DNA of 64,000 nucleotides from Bin5 sp965261695 (GCA_965261695.1 OZ253474.1:2790001-2854000); one strand, 5' to 3'; positions 9,021 to 17,495 are shown, counted from the stretch's first letter. Notes: generated from the letters alone by a model not told the origin. A program made the numbers and translations.

Positions 9021-11840
9021 ATGAAAACGACTTCATCAACCAAACTGCGGGGCCGCGCCGCGGCGAACTCAGCCGGGGGCGTGCAAGGATTGCTGCGAGT
9101 TGCGTATCGGATTGTGCCTGGGATGCGCAAGACGCAATACGCGCTGCTTCTGAGCCTGGCGGTCATCATTGGCTTCTCCTTCTCAGCCCGGGCGCAGTAT
9201 ACGCCCCCCCACGAGGAGCCAGGCCCGGCGGTCGAGCGGCTCTACTTCAAGGCGTTCAACGTGGACCGCGCCCCGCTGGATCTGGAAGCCGGCGAGATGG
9301 ACCTCTACTACTTCAACCTGAAGATCGCGGCGGCGCGCCAGCTGCGAGACAAAGAGGGCATCCAACTCTATGAGGCCCCGGCGAGCACGATCTCGTTGAT
9401 CCTGAATCCGGCTCCGGCTCCCGAAGGAAGGTTGAACCCCTTTGCGATCAAAGAGGTGCGGCAGGCGATGCAGCGCCTGATCGACCGCGAGTTTGTGACG
9501 CGGGAGATCTACCAGGGGCAGGCGTCGCCCATGTACACCAACGTGGCCTCGACCGATTTCGACTATCTGACCGTCTTCGACGTGATCCAGCAGGCGGATT
9601 TGAGCTACGATCCGGAATACGCCCGCCAACAGATCGCGGAGGCCATGACCGAGGCCGGCGCAGAACTGGTGGACGACGTGTGGCATTTCAACGGTCAGCC
9701 GGTACGCTTGAAGTTCATCATGCGGGTGGAGGACGAGCGGCGTGAGGTGGGCGACCTGATTCGCGTGGCCCTGCAAGACGCCGGGTTTGCCGTTGCAGCC
9801 AATCGCCAAACGTTTGCGCCGGCCATCCAGACCGTCTATGCCAGCGATCCGGCCCAATTCGAATGGCATCTCTACACCGAAGGCTGGGGACGCGGCGCGC
9901 CCAACCGCTATGATTTCGGCGGCATCAACTCCTTTTATGCGCCGTGGCTGGGCAATATGCCCGGCTGGAAAGAGGTCGGCTTCTGGCACTATGAGAACGA
10001 AGAGTTGGACGAGTTGGGCGAGCGGCTCTTCAAGGGCGATTTCGCCGACCAGGCCGAGCGCGACGAGATGTACCGGGAGATGACGCGCGTCGGGCTGGAC
10101 GAGTCGGTGCGCATCTGGATTGCCACTGTGATTAACGCCTTCCCAGTGCAGGCGGACGTCGAGGGCATCACCCAAGATCTGGCCGCCGGGCCACGCGGGT
10201 TGTGGAGCCTCCGTTCGGCCTACAAACCGGGCAGCGACGAACTGACCGTGGGCCATCTTTGGGTGTGGACCGAACGCACGACCTGGAACCCGGTTGGCGG
10301 GTTTGGCGATGTCTACAGCAACGATATCTGGCGGCAGTTGCACGATCCGGCGATATGGAATGACCCCTTCACCGGGATTCCCGCGCCCTTCCGCATCGCT
10401 TATGAGGTCGAGACGGCTGGGCCGCGTGGCGCGCTGGATGTGCCCGCGGACGCCATCCTGTGGGATGCGCAGCGGAGCCGGTGGGCGCCGGTGGGTGAAG
10501 AGATAACGGCCACGAGCAAGGTGGTCTACGACTACAGCAAATACTTCCAGGCCCCGTGGCATCATGGGCAGCCGATCAGCATGGCCGATGTGCTCTATTC
10601 GATCTATCAGGGTTTCGACCTGTCCTACAATCCCGACAAAGCCAAGATCGAAACCGTCATCGCCATCACCTCGCGCCCCTTCCTGGAGACGATCAAGGGC
10701 TACCGCGTGCTGGACGAAAACCGCATCGAGGCCTATGTGGACTTCTGGCACTTTGAGCAAGACTACATCGCGTCCTACGGCATTCCTGCGGGGCTGAGCA
10801 CGCCCTGGGAGATGCTCTATGCTCTGGATGAACTGGTGTTCAGCCAGAGACGGGCCGCGTATAGCGACACGGCTGCCGCCCGCTACAATGTGCCCTGGAT
10901 CAGCCTCGTGCTGGATCGGGACGCCCGGCTGGTACGCAAGGCCATGTTGGACCTGCGCCGGGCGGAGACCATTCCCGTGGATGTGTTTACCGTGCCGACA
11001 GCGGACGGCGAAACGGTCCTGGTCAGCAGCGAAGAGGGTGTGGAACGCTACACGGCGGTGCTCGACTGGTTCGATGACAAAGGCCACATGGTGATTAGCA
11101 ACGGTCCCTTCACGTTGGAACGCTATGATCCACCGGCGCAATTCGCCGAACTGGCCGCTTTTCGCGACGAGAACTACCCCTTCACAGCGACCGATCTCTA
11201 CCGCGGGCTGCCCGACCTGATCGACTATGTGGAGATCGAGGCGCCGCCGATTGAACTGGCCGTCGACTATGAAGTTACCTTGACGCTGGATGGGCCGGGC
11301 AATCTGTCGTTGCGCTATCTGCTGTTCGACACCGCGAGCGGGGAGATCATCCAACAGGGCGATGCGGAAACGCTGGACGCAAACTGGTTTGCGATCAGGA
11401 TGACCGCCGAGACCACAGCCGAGTTGGAGTTGGGGATCTACGAGTTGGTGCTGGTTGCCTACAGCGATGAGCTGGCGCGCATGGCGGAGCGGCGCATCGA
11501 ATTGGAGGCGGATATCACCATCATCGAGGAGGAGCTGGTGCCTGAGGAGGAAGCGAAGCCCGAGGCGGACGATGAAGAGGACAGCGCAACGGAAGAGGCG
11601 TCAGCCGATACGGAGTCCGATTCGGAAGAGTCGGACACGGAATCCGATTCAGAGGCCGCTTCAGAATCGGATGAGACGAGCGACTCGGAGAGCGCTGCCG
11701 AGCCTGCTGAGGCCGAAGACTCCGCGGAGGAGGCGGCTGAGGAAGCGGCCGGCGGTCTGCCTGTGAATGCAGTTGTGGTGGCCCTGATCGTCGCTGTAAT
11801 CGGCGGTGGGCTGTTGTACGCGCGCCGGAGACGCTTATAA
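9021..11840 (+). CDS. Family 5 extracellular solute-binding protein, C-terminally anchored, lobes in unusual order
   Basis: This is a 939-residue substrate-binding protein of a peptide-type ABC importer, well above the usual 500-600. GGAAGGA lies 8 bases before ATG 9021. A signal peptide sits at about 35-58 (RKTQYALLLSL...ARAQ), so an internal ATG at 9123 is an alternative start. Residues about 85-385 carry motifs normally found after the first lobe (EVRQAMQRLIDREF at about 144-157). Residues about 410-745 carry motifs normally N-terminal (WHHGQPISMADVLYS at about 514-528) and the VISNGPFTLERYDP segment (about 691). A highly acidic Glu/Asp/Ser stretch (about 833-910) leads to a membrane segment and RRRRL tail. 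It precedes the two permeases directly. It is thus tethered at its C-terminus, not by lipid. Confidence 0.82.
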   Translation: MKTTSSTKLRGRAAANSAGGVQGLLRVAYRIVPGMRKTQYALLLSLAVIIGFSFSARAQYTPPHEEPGPAVERLYFKAFNVDRAPLDLEAGEMDLYYFNLKIAAARQLRDKEGIQLYEAPASTISLILNPAPAPEGRLNPFAIKEVRQAMQRLIDREFVTREIYQGQASPMYTNVASTDFDYLTVFDVIQQADLSYDPEYARQQIAEAMTEAGAELVDDVWHFNGQPVRLKFIMRVEDERREVGDLIRVALQDAGFAVAANRQTFAPAIQTVYASDPAQFEWHLYTEGWGRGAPNRYDFGGINSFYAPWLGNMPGWKEVGFWHYENEELDELGERLFKGDFADQAERDEMYREMTRVGLDESVRIWIATVINAFPVQADVEGITQDLAAGPRGLWSLRSAYKPGSDELTVGHLWVWTERTTWNPVGGFGDVYSNDIWRQLHDPAIWNDPFTGIPAPFRIAYEVETAGPRGALDVPADAILWDAQRSRWAPVGEEITATSKVVYDYSKYFQAPWHHGQPISMADVLYSIYQGFDLSYNPDKAKIETVIAITSRPFLETIKGYRVLDENRIEAYVDFWHFEQDYIASYGIPAGLSTPWEMLYALDELVFSQRRAAYSDTAAARYNVPWISLVLDRDARLVRKAMLDLRRAETIPVDVFTVPTADGETVLVSSEEGVERYTAVLDWFDDKGHMVISNGPFTLERYDPPAQFAELAAFRDENYPFTATDLYRGLPDLIDYVEIEAPPIELAVDYEVTLTLDGPGNLSLRYLLFDTASGEIIQQGDAETLDANWFAIRMTAETTAELELGIYELVLVAYSDELARMAERRIELEADITIIEEELVPEEEAKPEADDEEDSATEEASADTESDSEESDTESDSEAASESDETSDSESAAEPAEAEDSAEEAAEEAAGGLPVNAVVVALIVAVIGGGLLYARRRRL

Positions 11841-11854
11841 CCGGTCAATGAATC

Positions 11855-11922
11855 TCCAGTGGCCGGTTACCAGTGGTTTGTGTAATTTCTGGTCACTCGC
11901 CACTGGTTACTAGCCACTGGTG
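11855..11922. repeat. CCAGTGG/CCACTGG intergenic repeat
   Basis: The spacer between the binding protein and first permease is filled with copies of CCAGTGG(C/T) and its inverse CCACTGG. GTTACCAGTGG and CCACTGGTTAC form a long inverted pair. It resembles the short intergenic repeats at 1566 and 14396. Confidence 0.45.
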
Positions 11923-11924
11923 TC

Positions 11925-12980
11925 ATGTCCTTAATTCGCCCTCTTCTACTCCGCTCCCTGACCATGGTCGGGGTCTTTTTTGTCGTTTTGCTCCTTCTGG
12001 TGCTGACGCTGGGCCTGACCGGTTTTTCCGACCGCATTCTGGCCGCCACGATCGGCGAGCAACTGCGCGCGGAACGCACGGCGCTGGCCGAGACGATCCG
12101 CGACCCTGACGAGATGGAAAAGGTGCTGGAAAAGCGCCGCGAGCAACTGGAGATTTTTTATGGATTGAGCACGCCCTGGTACTACCGCCTGCCGCGCATG
12201 GTGTTGCGGGTGATGACGCTGGACCTGGGCGAGGCGCGCACGCTGCGCAGCTTTGACGGCAGCAACCGGGTTTTCGACATCGTTATGGAGCGGGTGCCGA
12301 ACTCGATGCTCCTGCTCACGACATCGTTGATCATCACCGCGACCGTCGGCATCATCGCCGGTGTCTATCTGGCCACTTGCCAGGGTTCCTGGCTGGATCG
12401 CTTTGTCTCCGGGTTCGCGGCCGTCTCCTTCGCCATCCCCACCTGGTGGATCGGCATCCTGCTGATCCTGTTTCTCTCGATTCAGCTGCGTATCCTGCCC
12501 TCCGGCGGCATGTACAGCACGCCGCCGCCGACACAGCCCCTTCCCCGCTTCTTCGACCTGGTCTCACATGCGCTGCTGCCGGTGATCACCCTGGTTCTCG
12601 TCAGCATCGGCCCTTCGATGTATTCGATCCGCACGATCACGCTCAATATCGCCCAAGAGGATCACGTCAATATCGCCCGCGCGAAGGGGCTGCCCGAAAG
12701 CCGCGTGCGGCTGCGCCACATTCTACGGGTGGCCGCGCCGCCGATCGTTACCGGGCTGATGTTCAGCCTGGCCGGTTCGCTGTCGGGATCGATTCTGGTG
12801 GAGACGGTGTTCAACTGGCAGGGGATGGGCCGGCTCTACTATGACGCCCTGGCCGGAACACCCGATGAAAATGTGATCGTGGCCCTCACCTTCATCTTCA
12901 CCCTGATGTATGTCGTGATCCGCATTGTGTTGGAGGCGCTCTACGTCTTTCTCGACCCCCGTGTGAGGTACACGGACTGA
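11925..12980 (+). CDS. Peptide-type ABC transporter permease (DppB/OppB type)
   Basis: This is an inner-membrane permease of 351 residues. Membrane segment 1 lies near residues 8-30. An unusually charged extracytoplasmic helix follows (about 35-85, Glu/Arg-rich). The binding-protein-dependent transport domain then has about five more segments and the EAA coupling loop NIARAKGLPESRVRLRHILR. The stop overlaps the next start by one base (ATG at 12980), so it is translationally coupled to the second permease. It forms the channel with that protein. The ribosome site before ATG 11925 is weak. Family and partner calls are firm; the substrate is inferred as peptide-like. Confidence 0.9.
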   Translation: MSLIRPLLLRSLTMVGVFFVVLLLLVLTLGLTGFSDRILAATIGEQLRAERTALAETIRDPDEMEKVLEKRREQLEIFYGLSTPWYYRLPRMVLRVMTLDLGEARTLRSFDGSNRVFDIVMERVPNSMLLLTTSLIITATVGIIAGVYLATCQGSWLDRFVSGFAAVSFAIPTWWIGILLILFLSIQLRILPSGGMYSTPPPTQPLPRFFDLVSHALLPVITLVLVSIGPSMYSIRTITLNIAQEDHVNIARAKGLPESRVRLRHILRVAAPPIVTGLMFSLAGSLSGSILVETVFNWQGMGRLYYDALAGTPDENVIVALTFIFTLMYVVIRIVLEALYVFLDPRVRYTD

Positions 12981-14395
12981 TGCGGGAACTTCTGCGCAGC
13001 GGGCCGGGCCTCGGCGGCGTGATCCTGATGAGCCTGCTGTTCGTGGTCGCTCTCTATGTGTTGTCCGTTTTCCCGCTGGACTTTGGCGAGAGTCAATGGA
13101 GCAATCCCGTCGTCTGGGTGGATAACCCCAAAGCCGTGCCGCCGGTGTGGATCAACGCGTTGCTGCGGGAGACGCGGCCTCCCCACCGTGTCTTCGAGGG
13201 CACAGAGCCGGACACAGTGCAGATGGCCCGCAGCGGTCCCGTCCATACTTGGCGCTTCCCCCTGACCTATGCCTCTGCGCGCCCGCCGACATTTCTGGCG
13301 GTCACGCTGGCCGATGTGAACTATGCAGAGCGGCCGCCCCTCGTGCTGATCTCGCTCAAACGGCCGGACGGCAAGCAGATACGCATTTTCCGCCACGCGG
13401 TGCGCGGCCCGCGCGAAGGGGAGAGCGGACCGTTCCAGCGCTACGCCAAGACCCCGCTGCGGGTGCAGTTGAGCACCGATGAAGCGACCGTGACCTCTGT
13501 TCAGGTGTTCGTGGCCGACGAGTTCGGCCTGCGCCTGGACGGTGCGCAGATCGGCGGACGGGTGGATCGCATCCTCTTTGGCGTCCCTGGCGACGATGCC
13601 GACGAAGCGTTCGCGCCCCTGACCGGCGACTATGAGGTCATCGTCCAGGCTGCTCTGCGGGCAGAGGGCGACAGTGTGGGGAGAGTGCGCTTCGTCGTAG
13701 GGGGCGCCGTATTCGGCTGGATGGGCACCGACAGCCTGGGCAGAGATCTGGCGCGGGGGCTGTTGTTCGGTCTGCCCGTCGCGCTCTTCATCGGTGTCAT
13801 CGCCGCGCTGATGTCGACTGCGATCGGCACAACGCTGGGCATTGCCAGCGGCTACCTGGGCGGACGCGCCGACATCACGATCCAACGCATCTCCGACATC
13901 GTCGCCAACGTACCTGTGCTTCCGCTGCTCATCTTCATGCTTTTCATCATCGGCCCCAGCCTGTGGATGATCATCTTCATCCTCATCGCCTTCGGTTGGC
14001 CGGGCCTGACGATCCAGGTGCGCAGCATGGTGCTCCACATGCGCACCAACCAACTGATCGAAGCGATCCAGAGCCTGGGCGCGTCGCGGCGGCGGGTGAT
14101 GTTCCGCCACATCCTGCCCCAGATCATGCCCTATGTCCTGGCGCAACTGGTTTTTGCCGCGCCGTCCGCCATCCTGGCCGAGGCCGGCCTCAGTTTCCTG
14201 GGGCTGGGCGATCCCTCCATCCCCACCTGGGGTCAGATATTGGAGACCGGCTTCCGCACCGGCGGCATTTACGTTGGCTACTGGTGGTGGATCGTGCCTC
14301 CGGGACTTTTCATTGTGCTGACCGCGTTGACCTTCATGCTGCTGGCGTTGGGGATCGAGCCGGTGGTGAACCCGCGGTTGAGGAGAGGGCAGTAA
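12980..14395 (+). CDS. Peptide-type ABC transporter permease (DppC/OppC type) with large extracytoplasmic insert
   Basis: This is a 471-residue permease; typical family members have 280-320. Segment 1 (about 12-32) is followed by about 200 extra residues (about 35-235) with a beta-rich, soluble character (for example HTWRFPLTYASARPP and LVLISLKRPDGKQI). The canonical GTDSLGRD motif (about 249-256) and five membrane helices come after it. The EAA loop is EAIQSLGASRRRVMFRHILP. The insert should lie outside the membrane, where the binding protein docks, so it could be a built-in receptor or docking domain. It is translationally coupled to the upstream permease. The permease call is firm; the role of the insert is inferred. 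Confidence 0.9.
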   Translation: MRELLRSGPGLGGVILMSLLFVVALYVLSVFPLDFGESQWSNPVVWVDNPKAVPPVWINALLRETRPPHRVFEGTEPDTVQMARSGPVHTWRFPLTYASARPPTFLAVTLADVNYAERPPLVLISLKRPDGKQIRIFRHAVRGPREGESGPFQRYAKTPLRVQLSTDEATVTSVQVFVADEFGLRLDGAQIGGRVDRILFGVPGDDADEAFAPLTGDYEVIVQAALRAEGDSVGRVRFVVGGAVFGWMGTDSLGRDLARGLLFGLPVALFIGVIAALMSTAIGTTLGIASGYLGGRADITIQRISDIVANVPVLPLLIFMLFIIGPSLWMIIFILIAFGWPGLTIQVRSMVLHMRTNQLIEAIQSLGASRRRVMFRHILPQIMPYVLAQLVFAAPSAILAEAGLSFLGLGDPSIPTWGQILETGFRTGGIYVGYWWWIVPPGLFIVLTALTFMLLALGIEPVVNPRLRRGQ

Positions 14396-14475
14396 GGGCA
14401 GTTTTCAGTAGCCAGATTTCAGTAAAACCTCGTCAATCGCTCTGGCGAAGTTACTCAAAACCAGAAACCAAAAAC
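14396..14475. repeat. CAGTAGCC...TTTCAGT intergenic repeat, copy at permease-ATPase junction
   Basis: The 85-base spacer holds CAGTTTTCAGTAGCC, TTTCAGTAAAACC and ACCAGAAACCA, words shared with the spacer at 1566-1645. It has no promoter or terminator features. Confidence 0.4.
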
Positions 14476-14480
14476 ATACT

Positions 14481-15452
14481 ATGACAATGCTTCTCGATGT
14501 GCGCAACCTCATTTTTCACTATGCCGACCGGGCCGGGCCTGTGCGTGCGGTGGATAGCGTGTCGTTTGCGCTGGCGAGCGGCGGTTCTGCGCTGGGACTG
14601 GTGGGGGAATCGGGCAGCGGCAAGTCATCGCTTGCCCTTTCGATCATGCGCATGCTGCCCCCGAACGTGGCCCGCTATGAGGGCGAAATTTGGTTGGACG
14701 GGCAGGAGTTGCTCGGCATGGCGGACGACCGTTTCCGGCAGGAGATTCGCTGGCGCAAGCTGGCGTTGGTCCCGCAAGGCGCCCAGAACGGTTTTAACCC
14801 TGTGCTGCGGGTTGGGGAGCAAATCATTGAACCGCTGGTCGTGAGCGGAAACGCCAACAAACGGGAGGCGCGCGCGCGCGCCCTAGAGCTGTTGGCCTAT
14901 GTGGGGCTGCCCGCCGACGTTTTTGTCCGTTATCCGCATGAACTGAGCGGCGGCATGAAGCAGCGCGCGATGATCGCGGCCGCCCTGATCCTGCAACCGC
15001 CGCTGGTGATCATGGATGAGCCGACCTCGGCGCTGGACGCCAGCGTGCAGACCCAGATCACCAACCTGCTCAAACAGCTGAAACGGGACATGAACCTTTC
15101 GATCATTTTTATCACCCACGACATCGCCCTGGCGAGCGATGTGTGCGACGACCTGGCCGTTGTCTATGCCGGACAGATCGTTGAGATCGGCAGCGCGGAG
15201 CAGGTTCTGCTGCGCCCCAGCCACCCCTATACGCAGCGGCTGCTGGCTAGCATTCCCCGGCTCCACACCGACACGCCGCCGCAGTTCATTCCGGGCGCGC
15301 CGCCGGACCTGCGCCAGCCGCCTACGGGTTGCCGCTTCCACCCGCGTTGCCCGCTGGCCTTTGATCACTGCGCGCAGGAGATCCCGCCGGCCTTTGAACC
15401 GGCGGATGGTCAGTTGTCAAGATGTTGGTTGCTTGAGGATGGGGAACAGTAG
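14481..15452 (+). CDS. Oligopeptide/dipeptide ABC transporter ATP-binding protein (DppD/OppD type)
   Basis: This is the second ATPase of the importer, 323 residues. It has Walker A GESGSGKSS, signature LSGGMKQRA, Walker B LVIMDEPTSALD and the H-loop ITHDIAL. The C-terminal oligopeptide extension carries CRFHPRC plus two further cysteines, as in the ATPase at 5146. Methionine in the signature (GGMKQR) is typical of the D-type subunit. Start ATG 14481 follows a repeat-filled spacer with no clear ribosome site. Together with the permeases it gives a full B-C-D module, the F subunit being 9 kb upstream. Confidence 0.92.
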   Translation: MTMLLDVRNLIFHYADRAGPVRAVDSVSFALASGGSALGLVGESGSGKSSLALSIMRMLPPNVARYEGEIWLDGQELLGMADDRFRQEIRWRKLALVPQGAQNGFNPVLRVGEQIIEPLVVSGNANKREARARALELLAYVGLPADVFVRYPHELSGGMKQRAMIAAALILQPPLVIMDEPTSALDASVQTQITNLLKQLKRDMNLSIIFITHDIALASDVCDDLAVVYAGQIVEIGSAEQVLLRPSHPYTQRLLASIPRLHTDTPPQFIPGAPPDLRQPPTGCRFHPRCPLAFDHCAQEIPPAFEPADGQLSRCWLLEDGEQ

Positions 15453-15540
15453 ACGCCGATGTGCGAAGCGGCCTCCCCAGCAGGCCAAGGACAGAGCATT
15501 GCGCTCCGCTCCGGCCCAATAGGAAAGGCAGAGAGGAACG

Positions 15541-16173
15541 ATGAATTTCGATATTGAAAGTCACCTCGGCGCGGTGGAGCGCTGGGTGTCGTTGCTGGAG
15601 CGCGATGGGCAATCCGCTGGCGCGGTCACACTTTCTCGCATCTACTCGACTACGGTTGAGGAGTTGTGGGACGCGGTGACGAACGGCGAGCGTATTCCGC
15701 GCTGGTTTCTGCCGATCAGCGGCGAACACGAACTGGGCAGTCGCTATCAGTTGGAAGGCAACGCAGGCGGCTTGATCACGGCGTGCGAAAGGCGCTCGCA
15801 TGTCGCGCTGACATGGGAGTTTGGCGAGGACGTCAGCTGGGTGGAGGTACGCTTTTCGGACGAAGGAAGCGGCCGCGCGCGGCTTATACTCACGCACACT
15901 GCGCACCTTTCGGAACACTGGCACAACTACGGGCCCGGGGCGACCGGCGTCGGCTGGGAGATGGGTCTCCTGGGACTCACGCTTCATCTTGCGCATCCGA
16001 AGGAGCCGAAGCCTGACGAAGTCGCATTTGTCACTTCGCCGGATGGCAAGGCGTTCATCACATGCAGCAGCGAGAGGTGGGGTCAAGCGGCGGTCGCGGC
16101 CGGGACGGACGCGGAGGCCGCGGGTGCGGCGGCAGCGCGCACGACGGCGTTCTACACCGGTGAATCGGCCTAG
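15541..16173 (+). CDS. SRPBCC (AHSA1-like) family protein
   Basis: This is a 210-residue protein with the START/Bet v 1-like fold of activator-of-Hsp90-ATPase homologues. The signs are STTVEELWDAVTNGERIPRWFLP at the N-terminus (about 36-58) and the WVEVRFSDEG...LTHTAHL strand pair in the middle. The last 40 residues are Ala-rich and look disordered. GAGAGG precedes ATG 15541. Such proteins bind small hydrophobic ligands; many stand beside ArsR regulators, but none is seen here. It probably does not belong to the transporter. The specific function is unknown. Confidence 0.8.
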   Translation: MNFDIESHLGAVERWVSLLERDGQSAGAVTLSRIYSTTVEELWDAVTNGERIPRWFLPISGEHELGSRYQLEGNAGGLITACERRSHVALTWEFGEDVSWVEVRFSDEGSGRARLILTHTAHLSEHWHNYGPGATGVGWEMGLLGLTLHLAHPKEPKPDEVAFVTSPDGKAFITCSSERWGQAAVAAGTDAEAAGAAAARTTAFYTGESA

Positions 16174-16584
16174 TCTGCCTGATGCACGGGCGCTGTCGAA
16201 CCTTCGAGATTGGCAGGGAATCGGCCGGGGGTAGTTGTCGTAGTTGTCGTAGTTGTCGCTGCTCGTCCGCGTCAGGCTGTCTATCGTGACCGTCTCGCGG
16301 TTGAGGCGGCTGCAGTTGTCGTTCGTGAATTTGCGAGACGAAGGCGTAAGAGGTCGGCCGCGCGGCGAAGTAGCTAGTGCAGGGGTGGCCCTGCTGATAA
16401 CCATGAAATCAAGCAGTATAACTCGACGCGTCGACTGCAGGCCGGCTTAAGCAACTATCTCGACTTTTCAACAGTGAGAGGCCGTACAAAAGTCTCGACT
16501 GTAGGACATCAACTGAAAAGCACAGCGCACTCTGATTCAGAATCAATCACATTCGTCAGGATGCACCTCACTTTTCCATTCATA
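16174..16584. other. Gene-free stretch
   Basis: No coding region is supported here. It holds a 9-bp tandem repeat (16231-16257), the palindrome CGACGCGTCG near 16425, and otherwise unremarkable sequence running into the MITE-like element. It is probably decayed or mobile-element-derived sequence. Confidence 0.4.
16231..16257. repeat. Tandem 9-bp repeat, three copies
   Basis: GTAGTTGTC occurs three times head to tail without a mismatch at 16231, 16240 and 16249. It reads as a Asp-Asn-Tyr repeat on the minus strand, but no surrounding gene is supported. Confidence 0.7.
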
Positions 16585-16728
16585 GTCTAGAAATCGGGGT
16601 CAACCATATACTGCATTTCGACTTTACTGGCCAAATCTCTTGGTGTCATTGGCGGTCGAGATTAGATCGGAAGTTGCCAGAACCCCAGTTCGTCTTGCGC
16701 TGCTTATGGTTGGCCCCGATCACTAGAC
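16585..16728. mobile_element. MITE-like element with about 30-bp imperfect terminal inverted repeats
   Basis: The left end begins GTCTAGAAATCGGGGTCAAC. The right end, read in reverse complement, begins GTCTAGTGATCGGGGCCAAC. At least 19 of the first 22 bases match and similarity continues through CCATA. The enclosed 144 bp is too short to code for a transposase. No target duplication could be assigned with confidence. It is likely a non-autonomous or collapsed insertion element. It lies 50 bp from a transposase remnant. Confidence 0.55.
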
Positions 16729-16778
16729 CACGAAACGGGGAAAATAAGGTGCATCCAGACGGATGCGGCCGGCTCTGA

Positions 16779-16862
16779 TCAGAGCACGAAGTGCTCTTCA
16801 GCTGGAGTCCGATAGTTGAGACTTTGATGCGGTCTCTTATGGTTGTAGAAGTCGTTTATTGA
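16779..16862 (-). pseudogene. Transposase C-terminal remnant (IS3/IS481-type integrase core)
   Basis: The minus strand encodes about 27 residues, INDFYNHKRPHQSLNYRTP followed by AEEHFVL and a stop. This is the characteristic end of rve-type (IS3/IS481) transposases. The frame continues upstream for another 30 codons without family similarity, so the rest of the gene is gone. It marks an old insertion downstream of the rRNA operon. Confidence 0.7.
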
Positions 16863-17122
16863 CCATGAAACTGTCCCTCCACGTGCTTGGTGAATTGCAC
16901 CATTATACACGTTAGCTCGTGGTCCAGTTTTTTGGGTCCACTTCAGCGACAATTGCCCCACCTTGCCAGATTAACTCAAGGTGCGGCGAATGCCCTCGTG
17001 TTGCCGTAGGGAAACAAAGAGGCTTAATGGGAGGCTAAAATATGGAGAAAGAGGGCTTTGAGAGATTGGCGAAGGCAAGTACATGACTCCTGTTTTCTTG
17101 CGAAGTCAAGTATTTAACGCCC

Positions 17123-17149
17123 AAAGAAAAACTCCCTGAGCGGGAGTTT
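17123..17149 (-). terminator. Rho-independent terminator of the rRNA operon
   Basis: An 8-bp stem (AAACTCCC/GGGAGTTT, 5-base loop) is followed on the minus strand by a TTTTCTTT run. It lies 34 bases beyond the 5S gene in the direction of transcription. Confidence 0.8.
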
Positions 17150-17182
17150 CCGAACTTCTGATATTTAAGAAAGGGGAGATGG

Positions 17183-17300
17183 AGGTTGGCAGCGGTCTAC
17201 TCTCACACGGAGTCGCCCCCGCACTACCATCGACGCTGGTGGACTTTACTGCCGGGTTCGGGATGGGGCCGGGTGTCTCCCCACCGCTCTTGCCACCAAC
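17183..17300 (-). rRNA. rrf: 5S ribosomal RNA
   Basis: About 118 nt, with the conserved 5S wording on the minus strand: the TTGGTGGCAAGAGC-type 5' arm pairs with the GCTGCCAACC 3' arm, and the internal loop E/helix regions are recognisable (CCCATCCCGAACC-type segment). The ends were placed by pairing of the terminal arms and may be off by a few bases. It lies 208 bases downstream of 23S, as expected in a standard operon. Confidence 0.88.
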
Positions 17301-17456
17301 TCCACTCCCCTGACTTGCATTTTGCCTTTGCCATGCGGCGCGCTTGCGTTGCGGTCTTGCGCCAAGCCGACCAGCGCAACGCAGACAGCCTTTCGCACCA
17401 TCCGGCGCACTGTGCGTCATCGCGCGCGCAAGCAGCTTGCGCTTGCACGCATCTGA

Positions 17457-17495
17457 CACACTAAGAACTAAACAGGATAAAGAATCACTGCTGTA
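17457..17495 (-). other. 3' arm of the 23S precursor processing stem
   Basis: This stretch is complementary, with few mismatches, to 20499-20537 on the other side of the 23S gene (shared words TACAGCAGT, TATCCT, AGTTCTTA, TGTG). Such paired flanks form the RNase III substrate of pre-23S. Confidence 0.75.

Noticed and set aside
9183..11354. 723-codon minus-strand open frame opposite the binding protein
   Set aside because: It is a shadow of a GC-rich gene with clear domain matches on the plus strand.
12941..14146. 401-codon minus-strand frame opposite the second permease
   Set aside because: Composition is typical of an antisense shadow and it lies over a certain permease gene.
15322..16404. 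360-codon minus-strand frame across the SRPBCC gene
   Set aside because: It overlaps two real plus-strand genes. The Asp-Asn-Tyr repeat at its start is only the reverse of the 9-bp tandem repeat.
16747..16770. Terminator-like GCATCC/GGATGC hairpin near the transposase tail
   Set aside because: The stem is short, outer pairs do not match, and there is no T-run.
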